Source of the DNA: CBDFKB01 sp965248715 | Lineage (GTDB): Bacteria; Pseudomonadota; Alphaproteobacteria; Rhizobiales; Rhizobiaceae | Assembly (NCBI GenBank): GCA_965248715.1 | Contig: CBDFKB010000007.1 | Location: 496,001 to 560,000, forward strand | Direction of reading: 5' to 3' | Length of the DNA: 64,000 bases | Part shown: positions 43,928 through 53,099 of the stretch, in pieces | Position numbering within the stretch: the first letter of the stretch is position 1 | How the letters are laid out: the number at the start of each line of letters is the position of its first letter | The notes under the pieces: generated by a model | Told to the model about the DNA's origin: nothing | The model's database searches: none | What the model saw: the letters and a program-made list of their open reading frames with translations, nothing else | Made by a program: the position numbers and the translations under genes

Positions 43928-43944
43928 GCCGGCAAAATGCCGGC
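43928..43944 (+). promoter_or_regulatory. Stem-loop after atpE
   Basis: GCCGGC, AAAAT loop, GCCGGC: a 6-bp GC stem, 13 bases after the stop. It is likely to protect upstream mRNA or thin transcription, raising subunit c above the b subunits. Confidence 0.45.
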
Positions 43945-43979
43945 GTAGCGGCTGATCGTCTAACCAGAAAAGTCAAGCC

Positions 43980-44582
43980 ATGGCACAAGCAGCAAGCGAA
44001 GCCTCGGACAGTCACAGCACCGGGGACACCCACAGCACCGGGGACACCCACAATACCGAGACCGGCGCCGATCACGGCGGCGGCCACGACGAAGGTGCGT
44101 TTCCGCCTTTCGATCCAAACACCTTTGCCTCGCAATTGTTGTGGCTGGCGATTACCTTTGGGCTATTTTATTACCTGATGTCGAAGGTTGCTCTGCCGCG
44201 GATTTCCTCGATTTTGGAAACCAGACGCGATCGCATCGCCCAGGATCTGGACGAAGCCAATCGCATGAAAGACGAATCCGACGAAGCGCGCGCCGCTTAT
44301 GAACAGGAACTGGCGGAGGCGCGTGGCAAGGCGCACGGGATCGGCCAGGAGGCACGCGACAAGGCCAAGGAAGAAGCGGATGCAGAACGCGCCGTGGTGG
44401 AGGCGACGCTCAACAAACGGCTCGAAGAAGCCGAAAGCAAGATCGCCGGCATTCGCGAAACGGCGATGGCCGAGGTTGACGGCATTGCCGCCGAAACGGC
44501 GGGTGTGTTGGTCACCAAATTGATCGGCGGGCGGGCCACCAAGGCCGAACTTTCCACTGCGGTCGCGTCGCTCGAACGGTAA
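43980..44582 (+). CDS. atpG: AtpF' (subunit b') of F0 ATP synthase
   Basis: 200 residues. A His/Asp/Thr-rich N-terminal tail with an imperfect duplication (HSTGDTHSTGDTHNT) precedes the membrane helix QLLWLAITFGLFYYLMSKVALPRIS (about 52-76), then a long charged coiled coil. The paired b and b' arrangement is typical of alphaproteobacteria and phototrophs; this one is b' because it lies first and carries the long N-terminal extension. The symbol atpG (for b') is used differently elsewhere. Confidence 0.9.
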   Translation: MAQAASEASDSHSTGDTHSTGDTHNTETGADHGGGHDEGAFPPFDPNTFASQLLWLAITFGLFYYLMSKVALPRISSILETRRDRIAQDLDEANRMKDESDEARAAYEQELAEARGKAHGIGQEARDKAKEEADAERAVVEATLNKRLEEAESKIAGIRETAMAEVDGIAAETAGVLVTKLIGGRATKAELSTAVASLER

Positions 44583-44630
44583 TTAGCGCGCTGCAAGACC
44601 AGCACCCGGCGCGGAAAAGGAAACATTGCA

Positions 44631-45122
44631 ATGCCTGTATGGATGGATGCGACGTTTTGGGCGATGATCGGCCTGTTCATCTTTCTCGGCATCGTTGTCT
44701 ATATGAAGGTTCCCGGCATGTTGACCAGGAACTTGGATGATCGTGCCGAAAAGATCCGCGATGAACTCGATCAGGCCCGCAAGCTGCGCGAAGACGCCCA
44801 GCAATTGCTGGCTGAATATCAGCGCCGGCGTCGCGAGGCGGAAAAAGAGGCGGAGGAAATCATTGAGGCCGCGCACCACGAGGCGCTATCTTTTGCCACC
44901 GAGGCAAAACGTAAGACCGAGGAATTTGTCGAGCGGCGCACCGCACTAGCCGAGCAAAAAATCGCTCAGGCCGAAGCCCAGGCGGTGGACGATGTTAGGT
45001 TTAGGGCCGTCGATGTGGCGATCGCTGCAGCAGAAAAGATTGTCGTCGGCAAACTGGACCCAACCAATGCTGACAAATTGATCAAAGCGGGCATAGACGA
45101 AGTTAAAGCCCGGCTGAATTGA
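44631..45122 (+). CDS. atpF: AtpF: F0 ATP synthase subunit b
   Basis: 163 residues: a membrane helix at the N-terminus (FWAMIGLFIFLGIVVYMKV) and a coiled coil rich in Arg, Glu and Ala reaching to the end, forming the peripheral stalk with b'. GGAAAC and spacing are good. The operon ends here, with F1 genes elsewhere, as usual in this class. Confidence 0.93.
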   Translation: MPVWMDATFWAMIGLFIFLGIVVYMKVPGMLTRNLDDRAEKIRDELDQARKLREDAQQLLAEYQRRRREAEKEAEEIIEAAHHEALSFATEAKRKTEEFVERRTALAEQKIAQAEAQAVDDVRFRAVDVAIAAAEKIVVGKLDPTNADKLIKAGIDEVKARLN

Positions 45123-45228
45123 GCGCCACCCTAATCCGCCCCTAATCGGGAACTTAGGCTCCTTAATGAGCTGCGATAATTGGCCGGCAGCTTCGATCAG
45201 AAATATCGTTCATATGAGGATATGTTTC

Positions 45229-45380
45229 GGGCCTGTGGACATTTGTGGTTATGGCGCCGGCGCGGCCCAGCTTCGCGCCGCTCGTTATCGAATATGGCCA
45301 GCATGTTCTTCCTCCTCGCACCACGAAACTGGACCAATGGGGTCAAACCGGCACTACAATCATAAATGTCCACAGGCCCT
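45229..45380. repeat. Family D: 152-bp MITE-like element with inverted ends
   Basis: GGGCCTGTGGACATTT at 45229 is repeated exactly, inverted, at the other end (AAATGTCCACAGGCCC to 45380). Similarity continues to about 32 bases per end (roughly 25 matches). The interior has no supported gene. The ends resemble those of some IS5-group elements, but this is a guess, and no target duplication was found. It lies in the 372-base gap 45123-45494. Confidence 0.75.
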
Positions 45381-45494
45381 AGAATCCGATGCCAAGCGGG
45401 TTTTGGCTATTGCCACCCGCAACGGCAGATGGGGCGGTAACTTTCCCTCATCCTTTTGCGAGTAAGCTTGCGAGCTGAGGCAAAAACGACGATC

Positions 45495-47282
45495 ATGTCC
45501 CACGAGCAAATCGGAAAGCACCACATTTTGGCAAAACAATCTCTAAATTGGCGGAACCTATTGCCGCTGGCGGTGGTCGCCTGGGCCTTTTTGGTGCCTA
45601 TTGGCGGCCATGCGGCCAGTAATGAAAATGGTCAGGTTGGCACCAGCAATCTGGCCGGCAGCTATTTAGCTGGACGAATAGCAGTTGCTGACCGGGACAC
45701 GGAAGCCGCCGTAGGGTTTTTCCGTCGCGCAATTGAACTTGATCCGGGAAACCCTGAGCTGAAAAACGATCTGTTCCTGTCTTTATTGAGCAATGGCGAT
45801 GTCGAGGAAGCCGAACAATTGTCCGCGACCCTGAATATCGATGAGAATCTTGGCCTGCTGAAACTGATCGCTAGGGCAAATGGCAACATCCGCGCCCGCT
45901 CATTTGCTAATGTGGAAGTCAATCTGCAGGAAGCCGACAAAACCGATTTTGACCGCATGCTCAGCCATGTATTGATCGCCTGGGCACGCTTTGGCGAGGG
46001 CAAAGTGCAGTCAGCGCTTGAACTGATCGATGCCACAGAAGGGGCCGAGTGGACCAAACTTTTTTTCGGGTTGCACGCCGGGCTTATACAGACCGCCGCC
46101 GGCGACAATGGCGACGCCATCGCCCGCCTCAAACAGGTTACCGCGATGCGCGAATTAGCGACTTCGCTGAGCGAAGTCTATGCCAGGGCGATCGAGGCGC
46201 AGGCGATCGCCGAATTGCGTGATGGCCAATTCGAAAATGCGGCGAAAACCATTGCTTTTGGACAAACCTTGATGCCGATGCACCCGCCCTTTGACGCCCT
46301 TGAGGTGATGGCGAGCCAACAAGTAATCGGCAAACCGATTGCCACATTGGCCCATGAGGGCGCGGCGGAAATATTCTATAATGCCGGTGCTACGGTCAGC
46401 CGCGACCGCAAGAATATTTTCGCGGCCATCTATATGCACATGGCCCATAGTCTAAATCCGGCCTCGGACGCCGCACTGATGATGCTGGCGCAGATGTATG
46501 AACGCCTTGGTCAGCCAACCCGTGCCAATCTCTACTATTCGGATATCGATCAACAATCACCGTTTCGGCGCCGGGCCGATCTGGAAACCGCGATCAATTT
46601 GGATCAGTTGGACCAAAAGGAACAATCCCACGCATTGCTTCGCGAGCTGATTGCCCAGCAACGCGAAGACCTAACCGCCTATATGACGCTTGGCGGACTT
46701 TTGAGCCAAGGCCATGAATATGGCCAAGCTGCGAAAATCTATGAACGGGCCGCCGGTAAATTGGAGGTGCCGCAGCGCCATCATTGGAACCTGTTTTATC
46801 GGCGCGGCGTTGCCTACGAGCGGACCGGCAACTGGTCAAAGGCGGAAGCAAGTTTTCAACAGGCGCTTCGCCTGTATCCCGATCAACCGGATGTATTGAA
46901 CTATCTCGGTTATTCATGGGTCGACAAAGGCAAAAACTTTAGCGAAGCGCTCGACATGATCCGAAAGGCAGTGTCGCAGCGCCCCAAGGATGGCTACATC
47001 ATCGACAGCCTGGGCTGGGCCTATTACAAGCTTGAGCGCTTTGAAGAAGCGGTCGAGGAACTGGAAAACGCGATCGACATCATGCCTGGCGATCCGACCA
47101 TTAACGACCATTTGGGCGATGCCTATTGGGCCATCGGCCGCCGGCTGGAGGCAACCTTCCAGTGGCGCCATTCATTGGATCTGGAGCCTGAACCGGAAGA
47201 CCGTGAGCGCATCATGGGGAAACTAAATAGCCGGCTGAAAACCGCCGCCAATCACAATCTGCGCCAAGGCATTACCCAATAG
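45495..47282 (+). CDS. Large secreted TPR protein
   Basis: 595 residues from ATG 45495; an earlier TTG at 45456 is less likely. A signal peptide or anchor (LLPLAVVAWAFLVPIGGHAAS) lies at about 22-44, and the rest is helical TPR repeats. The clearest repeats are SYLAGRIAVADRDTEAAVGFFRRAIELDPGNPE near 60 and several between 420 and 570, such as GNWSKAEASFQQALRLYPDQPDVLNYLGYS. It probably works in the periplasm or at the outer membrane in assembly. It lies 39 bases before ispE, the common order in this class. Confidence 0.85.
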   Translation: MSHEQIGKHHILAKQSLNWRNLLPLAVVAWAFLVPIGGHAASNENGQVGTSNLAGSYLAGRIAVADRDTEAAVGFFRRAIELDPGNPELKNDLFLSLLSNGDVEEAEQLSATLNIDENLGLLKLIARANGNIRARSFANVEVNLQEADKTDFDRMLSHVLIAWARFGEGKVQSALELIDATEGAEWTKLFFGLHAGLIQTAAGDNGDAIARLKQVTAMRELATSLSEVYARAIEAQAIAELRDGQFENAAKTIAFGQTLMPMHPPFDALEVMASQQVIGKPIATLAHEGAAEIFYNAGATVSRDRKNIFAAIYMHMAHSLNPASDAALMMLAQMYERLGQPTRANLYYSDIDQQSPFRRRADLETAINLDQLDQKEQSHALLRELIAQQREDLTAYMTLGGLLSQGHEYGQAAKIYERAAGKLEVPQRHHWNLFYRRGVAYERTGNWSKAEASFQQALRLYPDQPDVLNYLGYSWVDKGKNFSEALDMIRKAVSQRPKDGYIIDSLGWAYYKLERFEEAVEELENAIDIMPGDPTINDHLGDAYWAIGRRLEATFQWRHSLDLEPEPEDRERIMGKLNSRLKTAANHNLRQGITQ

Positions 47283-47321
47283 CAGCGGCGCCCATTCGAA
47301 AAAATAAAGTCGACCTGCGGC

Positions 47322-48179
47322 ATGGAATATCTTGTTAAACGTGCCAAAGCCAAGGTTAACCTGGCGCTGCATGTAACCGGCCGTGATCGCACCGGCTACC
47401 ATCTCCTCGACACCTTGGTTACATTTACGGACTTTGGCGACGATATCAAAATTGCGCCGTCGCCGGTACTCAAGCTTAACGTCGAGGGACCGTTTGCCGA
47501 TTGTCTCGGCGAACCGTCGCAAAATCTGGTCATGCGGGCGGCAATTGCCCTGCGTGATGCGGCGGGAATTACCGACGGTGCGGCGATTACCTTGACCAAA
47601 CATCTGCCACCGGCAAGCGGCATCGGCGGTGGTTCCAGCGATGCCGCCACGACGTTGATGCTGCTGAGCAAATTGTGGAGCGTCAAGCGCCCTATCCTAC
47701 CTGCGCTACTCGCACCGACCCTTGGCGCCGACCTGGCCATGTGTCTGGCGGCTACGCCATTGCGCGCGCGCGGCATCGGCACCGAGATTGATTTGTGCGC
47801 GGGTGCCCCGGCGCTCGATTTGGTCCTGGTCAATCCAGGTGCGGCAGTTGCGACGATTGCCTGTTTTGCCAGACTTAGCAGGTCGAAATTTCCAGGTCTC
47901 GACCTGCCCGATAATCAGAGCTGCTGGTTCACCGCGCCGGTCCTTGGCGCCCAGCGCAACGACCTTGAGCAACCGGCGACCACGATCGCGCCGGATATCC
48001 GCGACATCATCGAAATATTGTCGGCCCAACCCGGCTGCGATCTGGCTCGGATGTCGGGTTCCGGGGCAACCTGTTTCGGCCTATTCGATGATGACCAATC
48101 GGCAGCGCGCGCCGCGCAATCGATCAAAAACGCTTATCCGCAATGGTGGTGTATCGCCACCAGATCCGGTCCGTCGTAA
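47322..48179 (+). CDS. ispE: IspE: 4-diphosphocytidyl-2-C-methyl-D-erythritol kinase
   Basis: 285-residue GHMP kinase for step four of the MEP isoprenoid pathway. The N-terminal substrate Lys/Asn line is KAKVNLALHVTGRDRTGYHLLDT. The phosphate-binding loop is LPPASGIGGGSSDAATTL (about 92), and the third GHMP motif is MSGSGATCFGLF near 245. Complete, normal length. It overlaps no neighbour and is followed by moaB. Confidence 0.95.
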   Translation: MEYLVKRAKAKVNLALHVTGRDRTGYHLLDTLVTFTDFGDDIKIAPSPVLKLNVEGPFADCLGEPSQNLVMRAAIALRDAAGITDGAAITLTKHLPPASGIGGGSSDAATTLMLLSKLWSVKRPILPALLAPTLGADLAMCLAATPLRARGIGTEIDLCAGAPALDLVLVNPGAAVATIACFARLSRSKFPGLDLPDNQSCWFTAPVLGAQRNDLEQPATTIAPDIRDIIEILSAQPGCDLARMSGSGATCFGLFDDDQSAARAAQSIKNAYPQWWCIATRSGPS

Positions 48180-48257
48180 CCGTTTCCCCGGAAACCATAG
48201 ACAGAGATCGTATTCAACCGCATATATTGACCTTTGGGCACCGATACGAGGTAAACC

Positions 48258-48812
48258 ATGAGCGAAAGTGGCACCGAGCGCCAATTCATTGCAGTTGCGA
48301 TGGCGGTTTTAACCGTTTCCGATACCCGTTCGCTTTCCCAGGATCGCTCGGGCGATTTGCTGGCCGAACGCATTGCCACCGCCGGTCATCGGCTGGCCGC
48401 GCGCGAAATCGTGGTCGACGAAGTAGACGCGATTTCGGCCATGGTTGAAAAATGGATCGCTGATCCAACGATCGACGTTGTCATCTCCACCGGAGGCACC
48501 GGATTTACCGGTCGTGATGTCACCCCGGAGGCGGTCGAACCACTATTCGAGAAGCGCATGGATGGCTTTTCCGTAGTTTTCCATCAGTTGAGCATGGGCA
48601 AGATCGGCACCGCCACGGTCCAGTCGCGGGCAACCGCCGGCGTTGCCGGAGCAACCTATATTTTCTGCCTGCCAGGGTCGCCTGGTGCATGTCGCGATGC
48701 GTGGGACGGTATATTGCGACAGCAATTCGACTACCGTCACCGCCCTTGCAATTTCGTCGAGATCATGCCGAGGCTCGATGAACATCTCAAACGCGGCAAG
48801 GCACCGGTTTGA
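48258..48812 (+). CDS. moaB: MoaB: molybdenum cofactor biosynthesis protein
   Basis: 184 residues of the MoaB/Mog fold. The MPT-binding loop STGGTGFTGRDVTPEAVEPL lies at about 70-92, and the end block IFCLPGSPGACRDAWDGIL at about 130-155. MoaB/Mog enzymes adenylate molybdopterin before molybdenum insertion; this organism needs that cofactor for the CO dehydrogenase encoded earlier. There is an N-terminal extension of about 12 residues. CGAGGTAAACC precedes the ATG. Confidence 0.92.
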   Translation: MSESGTERQFIAVAMAVLTVSDTRSLSQDRSGDLLAERIATAGHRLAAREIVVDEVDAISAMVEKWIADPTIDVVISTGGTGFTGRDVTPEAVEPLFEKRMDGFSVVFHQLSMGKIGTATVQSRATAGVAGATYIFCLPGSPGACRDAWDGILRQQFDYRHRPCNFVEIMPRLDEHLKRGKAPV

Positions 48813-48889
48813 CCAACCCTTGACCGCAAGCTGCAGTCAGTGGCAGGATTTACCAAGACGATATCGATGATCGCAAGAGGCGAATTTGT

Positions 48890-49102
48890 ATGAACCGGTT
48901 TGAGCGTGGCATGGGCGAGGCCAAGGTGCGGTATCTGGACGCTGATTTCCAGGTGTTGACCGCGGGCGGTTTCGTGCGTTGCTCGGTAACCGGGCAATCA
49001 ATCCCGCTCGATGAATTAAAATACTGGAGCGTGGAGCGCCAGGAACCCTATCTCAATGCTTCGATTTCCTACCAGCGCGAACAGGATCTGAGCGGTGGGT
49101 AA
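48890..49102 (+). CDS. DUF2093 family protein
   Basis: 70 residues: NRFERGMGEAKVRYLDADFQVLTAGGFVRCSVTGQSIPLDELKYWSVERQEPY is the complete DUF2093 domain, with one Cys. The family is confined to alphaproteobacteria and frequently lies next to lpxK, as here (convergent). Function unknown; a small metal or nucleic acid binding role is possible. Its TAA stop codon also serves as the left copy of the target duplication of the element at 49103. Confidence 0.88.
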   Translation: MNRFERGMGEAKVRYLDADFQVLTAGGFVRCSVTGQSIPLDELKYWSVERQEPYLNASISYQREQDLSGG

Positions 49103-49522
49103 TACCAAGGGAATTTACTATTGGCCTATTTGATGGATGCAAACCGTTTCATCCGGCAAGAAGCAAAACGCGGCGCGATGCTAAGTTATCGGGCCGGGGT
49201 ATCGGGCAAGCTTTGCAACGAAGTTGGAAACGTATGGGCAAATACCAGCACCGTGGTTTTGCGATAATCACCGGTTTAAAACCCAAGCACAGGGCGCTTT
49301 TCGGTGCCCGAAATCAGGCGGGAAAGCGCCTTTGGTGGGCCGGTTTGCTCGACCGCGAGAGGTTGGAGTGCATGGAAAGATAACCACAATATGGCCGCGC
49401 GATTTTGCTCCCTGACGTCGTTAAAGCCCCCTTGTGGTGGGTCCGCACCACGGCACGGTCTCCGCCTAGTCAGCGAACAAAATCGTGGCGGTCAAATGGG
49501 TCAATAGTAATTTCCCTTGGTA
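49103..49522. mobile_element. Family C: 420-bp non-autonomous element with about 33-bp inverted ends and TAA duplication
   Basis: Left end TACCAAGGGAATTTACTATT(GGCCTATTTGA), right end read inwards TACCAAGGGAAATTACTATT(GACCCATTTGA): about 29 of 33 bases agree. Both sides are flanked by TAA (49100-49102 and 49523-49525), a likely target duplication. The interior holds no supported gene and an internal near-repeat (GGGTATCGGGCAAGC type). Solo ends and decayed copies occur at 5211, 30739, 31430, 32261, 33934, 60759 and 62472. Confidence 0.8.
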
Positions 49523-49583
49523 TAATACCAACCTATTGGAACCTGGACAGGTGGGGCAATATCGAGTTCATTCGGTATTATCT

Positions 49584-50618
49584 TCAACCTTCGCTGACAA
49601 AGCGGCGTTGCGCCTTGGCCACCGCCGCTTCGATAATGCGGCGCGAAATGCGGCGCTCCTCAAATTTAAGCCTGATCGCTAAGGCGTTAGCAGCCTCAGC
49701 AAGCTTCTTGTGTCCGGCCCCCGAATTTTGCAGCCGGGCCATATCTTTGGTGGTAGTAACCAGGGTCAATTTGCGGTCCCGGGCGACATCGATCAATTCA
49801 TCGATTTCATCGTCCAGATAAACATGGTGATCGCCAAAACTACGCCTTTCGACCAGATTGCCGCCGAGCGCTTCCAGGGTAACAAAAAATTTCTCCGGAT
49901 CGGCGATGCCGGCGAATGCCAGCAATTTCCTACCCTTTAGCCGTTTACCGTTAATCGCCACGGTTCGGGCATGAAAGGCCGGCTTACCGGCCCGCGCGGC
50001 CATGCGGATGACATTTCCCGCGTTTGAACCGGAGCCGATGATCAGGATCGCATCGGCGTATGGCATCTGGTCGCGCACCAATGCGCGTAGCGGCCCGGCC
50101 GGAATGCAAAAGCCGTTGCCGACGGCGCGCCGGTCATCGACCACCACAAGGCAATAGTCGCGGGCAAGATGCGGGTTTTGAAATCCATCATCCATGATGA
50201 TGAATTCGCACCCGTTGGCAACCAGCATTTCGGCGCCCAGGGCCCGGTCCACCGAGACCACGGTCATAAATTTTTCCGCCAGCATCAGCGGTTCGTCACC
50301 TACGTCATGCACGTTGTGGGTGCCGGGTTCGACAATCGTCGGTGCGGCTATGCCGCCGCCATAACCGCGTGACAAAATACCGGGTTTTAGGCCAAATTCG
50401 CTAACCGCACGGGCAAGGGCCAGCACCGTTGGTGTCTTGCCGGCGCCGCCGGCGATGAAATTGCCGACGCAAAGCACCGGCACCGGCACGCTTGCGGCCG
50501 GCCTCGACGCCATTCGTCTGGCCGTCGCTCGGCCATATACCCAGCCGAGCGGAGATAGTGCGAGCGCCTGCCAACCTGGCCTCTGCCACCAAAACGGAGG
50601 CGCTTCGTCGGTCGCCAT
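49584..50618 (-). CDS. lpxK: LpxK: tetraacyldisaccharide 4'-kinase
   Basis: 344 residues. LpxK phosphorylates the lipid A disaccharide at the inner membrane. The N-terminus FWWQRPGWQALALSPLGWVYG is the membrane-associated helix; the P-loop is NFIAGGAGKTPTVLALA (about 55), and the IMDDGFQNPHLARD block (about 140) holds the catalytic Asp pair. Start codon and the stop of waaA overlap as TAATG. Last gene of the LPS core unit. Confidence 0.95.
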   Translation of the reverse strand: MATDEAPPFWWQRPGWQALALSPLGWVYGRATARRMASRPAASVPVPVLCVGNFIAGGAGKTPTVLALARAVSEFGLKPGILSRGYGGGIAAPTIVEPGTHNVHDVGDEPLMLAEKFMTVVSVDRALGAEMLVANGCEFIIMDDGFQNPHLARDYCLVVVDDRRAVGNGFCIPAGPLRALVRDQMPYADAILIIGSGSNAGNVIRMAARAGKPAFHARTVAINGKRLKGRKLLAFAGIADPEKFFVTLEALGGNLVERRSFGDHHVYLDDEIDELIDVARDRKLTLVTTTKDMARLQNSGAGHKKLAEAANALAIRLKFEERRISRRIIEAAVAKAQRRFVSEG

Positions 50619-51937
50619 TAGGTAATACCTTCAAGTCCGCGCTTGATCGTCAACGGATAAACATAAGGATCAAGTGCATTGATGGTGCGATCCATTGCGC
50701 CACGCATATTTTCGACCGCCTTCATGGCCGCATCCGCCATCTGCTCGCGCTCGGCCGGATTGACCAAAAGGTGTTCGACATTTTCGCCCAGCATTGTTTC
50801 ATCACGAACCAGCTTGGCGCCACCGGCATCAAGCAATCCTTGAAACGCATCCCTGAAATTGATCACATTGGGGCCGGACAATACCGGCACTCCAAGCACC
50901 GCCGGCTCAAGCGGATTTTGCCCACCGGAGGCATTGAGCGATTTACCCATGAACACCACCATGCCAAGACGCAAAAACAGGCCCATCTCGCCGATCGTGT
51001 CGGCCACATAAATACCGGTCTTGGCAGTGACCGGTTCGCCGGCGCTGCGCAATGCAGCGCTGGCGCCGCGATCACGCAACATTTTTATGATACCGGCACC
51101 ACGGTCAGGGTGTCTGGGAATGATCACCGTCAGCAGGTTAGCGATGCGCTTGCTAACCGATTGGTGGACCCCAACAATGGTTTCGTCTTCACCGGGATGG
51201 GTGCTGGCGGCCACAAATACCGGCCGCTTGCCGACCTGGCGGCGAAAGGCATCCAGTTTGTTTTGCAACACCGGTAGCGGTTCGGTATCGACCTTCAAAT
51301 TGCCGGAAACCGTTACCGGTCTTGCGCCAAGGCGGCGAAAACGCTCAGCATCAACATCCGACTGGGCGACCACGTGAGAGAAATTGTCATATAGTGCTTC
51401 GGCCAGTTTTATCGCCTTGGTCCAGCGATTAAACGAGCGGTCGGACATGCGGGCATTTACCAACACCTGGGGAATGTTGCAGGCGGCAAGTTCCAGCACG
51501 GTCATCGGCCAAATTTCACTTTCGGCGAATATCGCCAGGTCCGGTTGCCAATGGCCCAAAAACCGCCTGACCGCTGGTCGCAGATCGAGCGGAACATATT
51601 GATGGAAGGTGCCCGGGGGCAACCGGCCGGTGACGATTTCGGCCGACGTGACCGTGCCGGTGGTCATAACCGTGTTGATACCAAGATCGCGTACATGTTC
51701 GATCAGCGGCATGACCGCGATCGATTCGCCAACGCTTGCGGCATGTAGCCACACCACCGGGCCACCCGGTTTTTGCGCGCTCGGATAACCATAACGTTCA
51801 TAACGCCGGCCGCGATCTTCTTTGCCTTTGCGCGCACGCACCGCCAGAAAAGGACCCATGAATGGATAAGCGGCGGAACCCAGATACCGGTACGCATTTA
51901 ACGTGGCACGTGCCCACAACTCAGTCATATACGGCAC
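50618..51937 (-). CDS. waaA: WaaA (KdtA): 3-deoxy-D-manno-octulosonate transferase
   Basis: 439 residues. Family landmarks are the N-terminal WLHAASVGESIAVMPLI with the catalytic Glu, FAESEIWPMTVLELAACNIPQVLVNARMSDRSF, SGNLKVDTEPL, AASTHPGEDETI, and a late NPLEPAVLGVPVLSGPN. It adds one or two Kdo residues to lipid IVA. It overlaps the acyltransferase gene upstream by 17 bases and lpxK downstream, so all three are translationally coupled. Confidence 0.95.
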   Translation of the reverse strand: MPYMTELWARATLNAYRYLGSAAYPFMGPFLAVRARKGKEDRGRRYERYGYPSAQKPGGPVVWLHAASVGESIAVMPLIEHVRDLGINTVMTTGTVTSAEIVTGRLPPGTFHQYVPLDLRPAVRRFLGHWQPDLAIFAESEIWPMTVLELAACNIPQVLVNARMSDRSFNRWTKAIKLAEALYDNFSHVVAQSDVDAERFRRLGARPVTVSGNLKVDTEPLPVLQNKLDAFRRQVGKRPVFVAASTHPGEDETIVGVHQSVSKRIANLLTVIIPRHPDRGAGIIKMLRDRGASAALRSAGEPVTAKTGIYVADTIGEMGLFLRLGMVVFMGKSLNASGGQNPLEPAVLGVPVLSGPNVINFRDAFQGLLDAGGAKLVRDETMLGENVEHLLVNPAEREQMADAAMKAVENMRGAMDRTINALDPYVYPLTIKRGLEGIT

Positions 51938-52688
51938 CTACCATTTCCGCGGCCCGGCGTGTAACTTTGTTCAATCCGTCCTCGACTTCCAGGCGAGCCT
52001 TTTCCAGGCGTGCTTGATTGGCGCGACGCGGCACTTTAATCAACTCTCCACCACAAAGCGCCGCCTTACCGAAAGGTAGGTTGAGCGCAGCGCGATCCCA
52101 TGAATTGCGAAAAATGTGGCGCCGCGATGAGCAGTAAGCAAGCGGCAAGATCGGTCTGCCGGAAATCTGCGCCAGCGCAATAATCCCCATGCTGCATAGC
52201 CGTGGTGTGCCATGGGCAATATCGGCAATCAAGGCGATACTGGTATTTCGCTGCAAGGTCTTGGTCATCTGCATCAACCCGCTAACGCCACCTTTTTCTA
52301 CCGTTTTCGCGCGGTCGCGACCACCGGAGCCACGGATCGTCGAAACATTTTGCTTGTTGAGCACTCGGGAATTGAGTTCGCCGTCGCCAGCCCGCGAAAC
52401 CAGTGCAGCCAACGGCAGATCGCGTGGCCTGACCAGGGGTAACATGAAATGCTGACCATGCCACATGGCAATGATCACCGGCATGTTGGCTAGAGTGTTT
52501 TCGACCAGATCGTCCGGATGACGGCTAACTGGATTAGTAGCATGCACCAGGCGGAAATAGCCGTTCATCATCATCGCCGCCACTTCTACCGACACCCGGT
52601 TGCGGGTCAGGCGGCGGCCGAGTTTTTTGAGCCAGCGCGGCGTGGTTTTTTTGGTGGTCACGATTGCTTTTGATCCAGGGCATTTCAA
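51921..52688 (-). CDS. DUF374 / LPLAT family acyltransferase-like protein
   Basis: 255 residues. The domain (about 65-235) has the PVIIAMWHGQHFMLPL line in place of the H(x4)D motif of standard lysophospholipid acyltransferases; the His of MWHG is present, but the Asp position is not in the usual spacing. Further landmarks are TIRGSGGRDRAKTVEK and LIADIAHGTPRLCSMGII. DUF374 proteins next to waaA and lpxK are common in alphaproteobacteria and are thought to act on lipid A or its precursors. Family call is sound, the substrate is not known. Confidence 0.85.
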   Translation of the reverse strand: MKCPGSKAIVTTKKTTPRWLKKLGRRLTRNRVSVEVAAMMMNGYFRLVHATNPVSRHPDDLVENTLANMPVIIAMWHGQHFMLPLVRPRDLPLAALVSRAGDGELNSRVLNKQNVSTIRGSGGRDRAKTVEKGGVSGLMQMTKTLQRNTSIALIADIAHGTPRLCSMGIIALAQISGRPILPLAYCSSRRHIFRNSWDRAALNLPFGKAALCGGELIKVPRRANQARLEKARLEVEDGLNKVTRRAAEMVGAVYD

Positions 52689-52709
52689 ATCGCTCCAGTG
52701 GGCCCGGAA

Positions 52710-52964
52710 CTATCCAAATTTGCCGTCGCCGTCGGGGTCGAGCAGACGATGCATGTGCACGATGAAATAGCGCATGTGAGCATTGTCGACAGTACCCTGC
52801 GCCTTGCCCTTCCATGCGTTGTAGGCTGTCTCGTAGTTAGGAAAGATACCGACAATATCAAGCGCGGAAAGATCGCGAAATTTTGCGCTCTTCAAATCGG
52901 TTAACTCACCGCCGAAAACAAAATGCAGCAATTGCTCCTGATCCGCATTGTCCGTCATTTTCAT
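52710..52964 (-). CDS. DUF4170 family protein
   Basis: 84 residues. The compact, soluble domain has HFVFGGELTDL at the start, then VGIFPNYETAYNAWKGKAQGTVDNAHMRYFIVHMHRLLDPD, which is the DUF4170 pattern. It lies 21 bases before the acyltransferase gene in a locus where family members are normally found. Role unknown. Confidence 0.85.
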   Translation of the reverse strand: MKMTDNADQEQLLHFVFGGELTDLKSAKFRDLSALDIVGIFPNYETAYNAWKGKAQGTVDNAHMRYFIVHMHRLLDPDGDGKFG

Positions 52965-52995
52965 ATCCCGAATTATTGTCGAAAATATTTGCGCA

Positions 52996-53099
52996 TAGCG
53001 CTTGTCACCAAGCGTTGGAATAGCTTCGTCGCGCCATCTCTTTTTTTATGCGTGTCATTTTCCCCAAAACCGGTACCCACTTTTGGGTGACACGCTCTA
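52996..53099 (+). repeat. Family A repeat, single copy (CCCAAAA stem variant)
   Basis: Begins TAGCGCTTGTCACCAAGCG and ends GGGTGACACGCTC, followed directly by the CTAG of the next palindrome. Stems GCGTGTCA/TGACACGC intact. It lies between cysQ and the DUF4170 gene. Confidence 0.9.

Noticed and set aside
45166..45465. Short frames across the family D element
   Set aside because: They cross the inverted ends and have no family features; explained by the element.
49224..49507. Short plus-strand frames inside the 420-bp element
   Set aside because: No start signal, and the region is non-coding in the solo and decayed copies.
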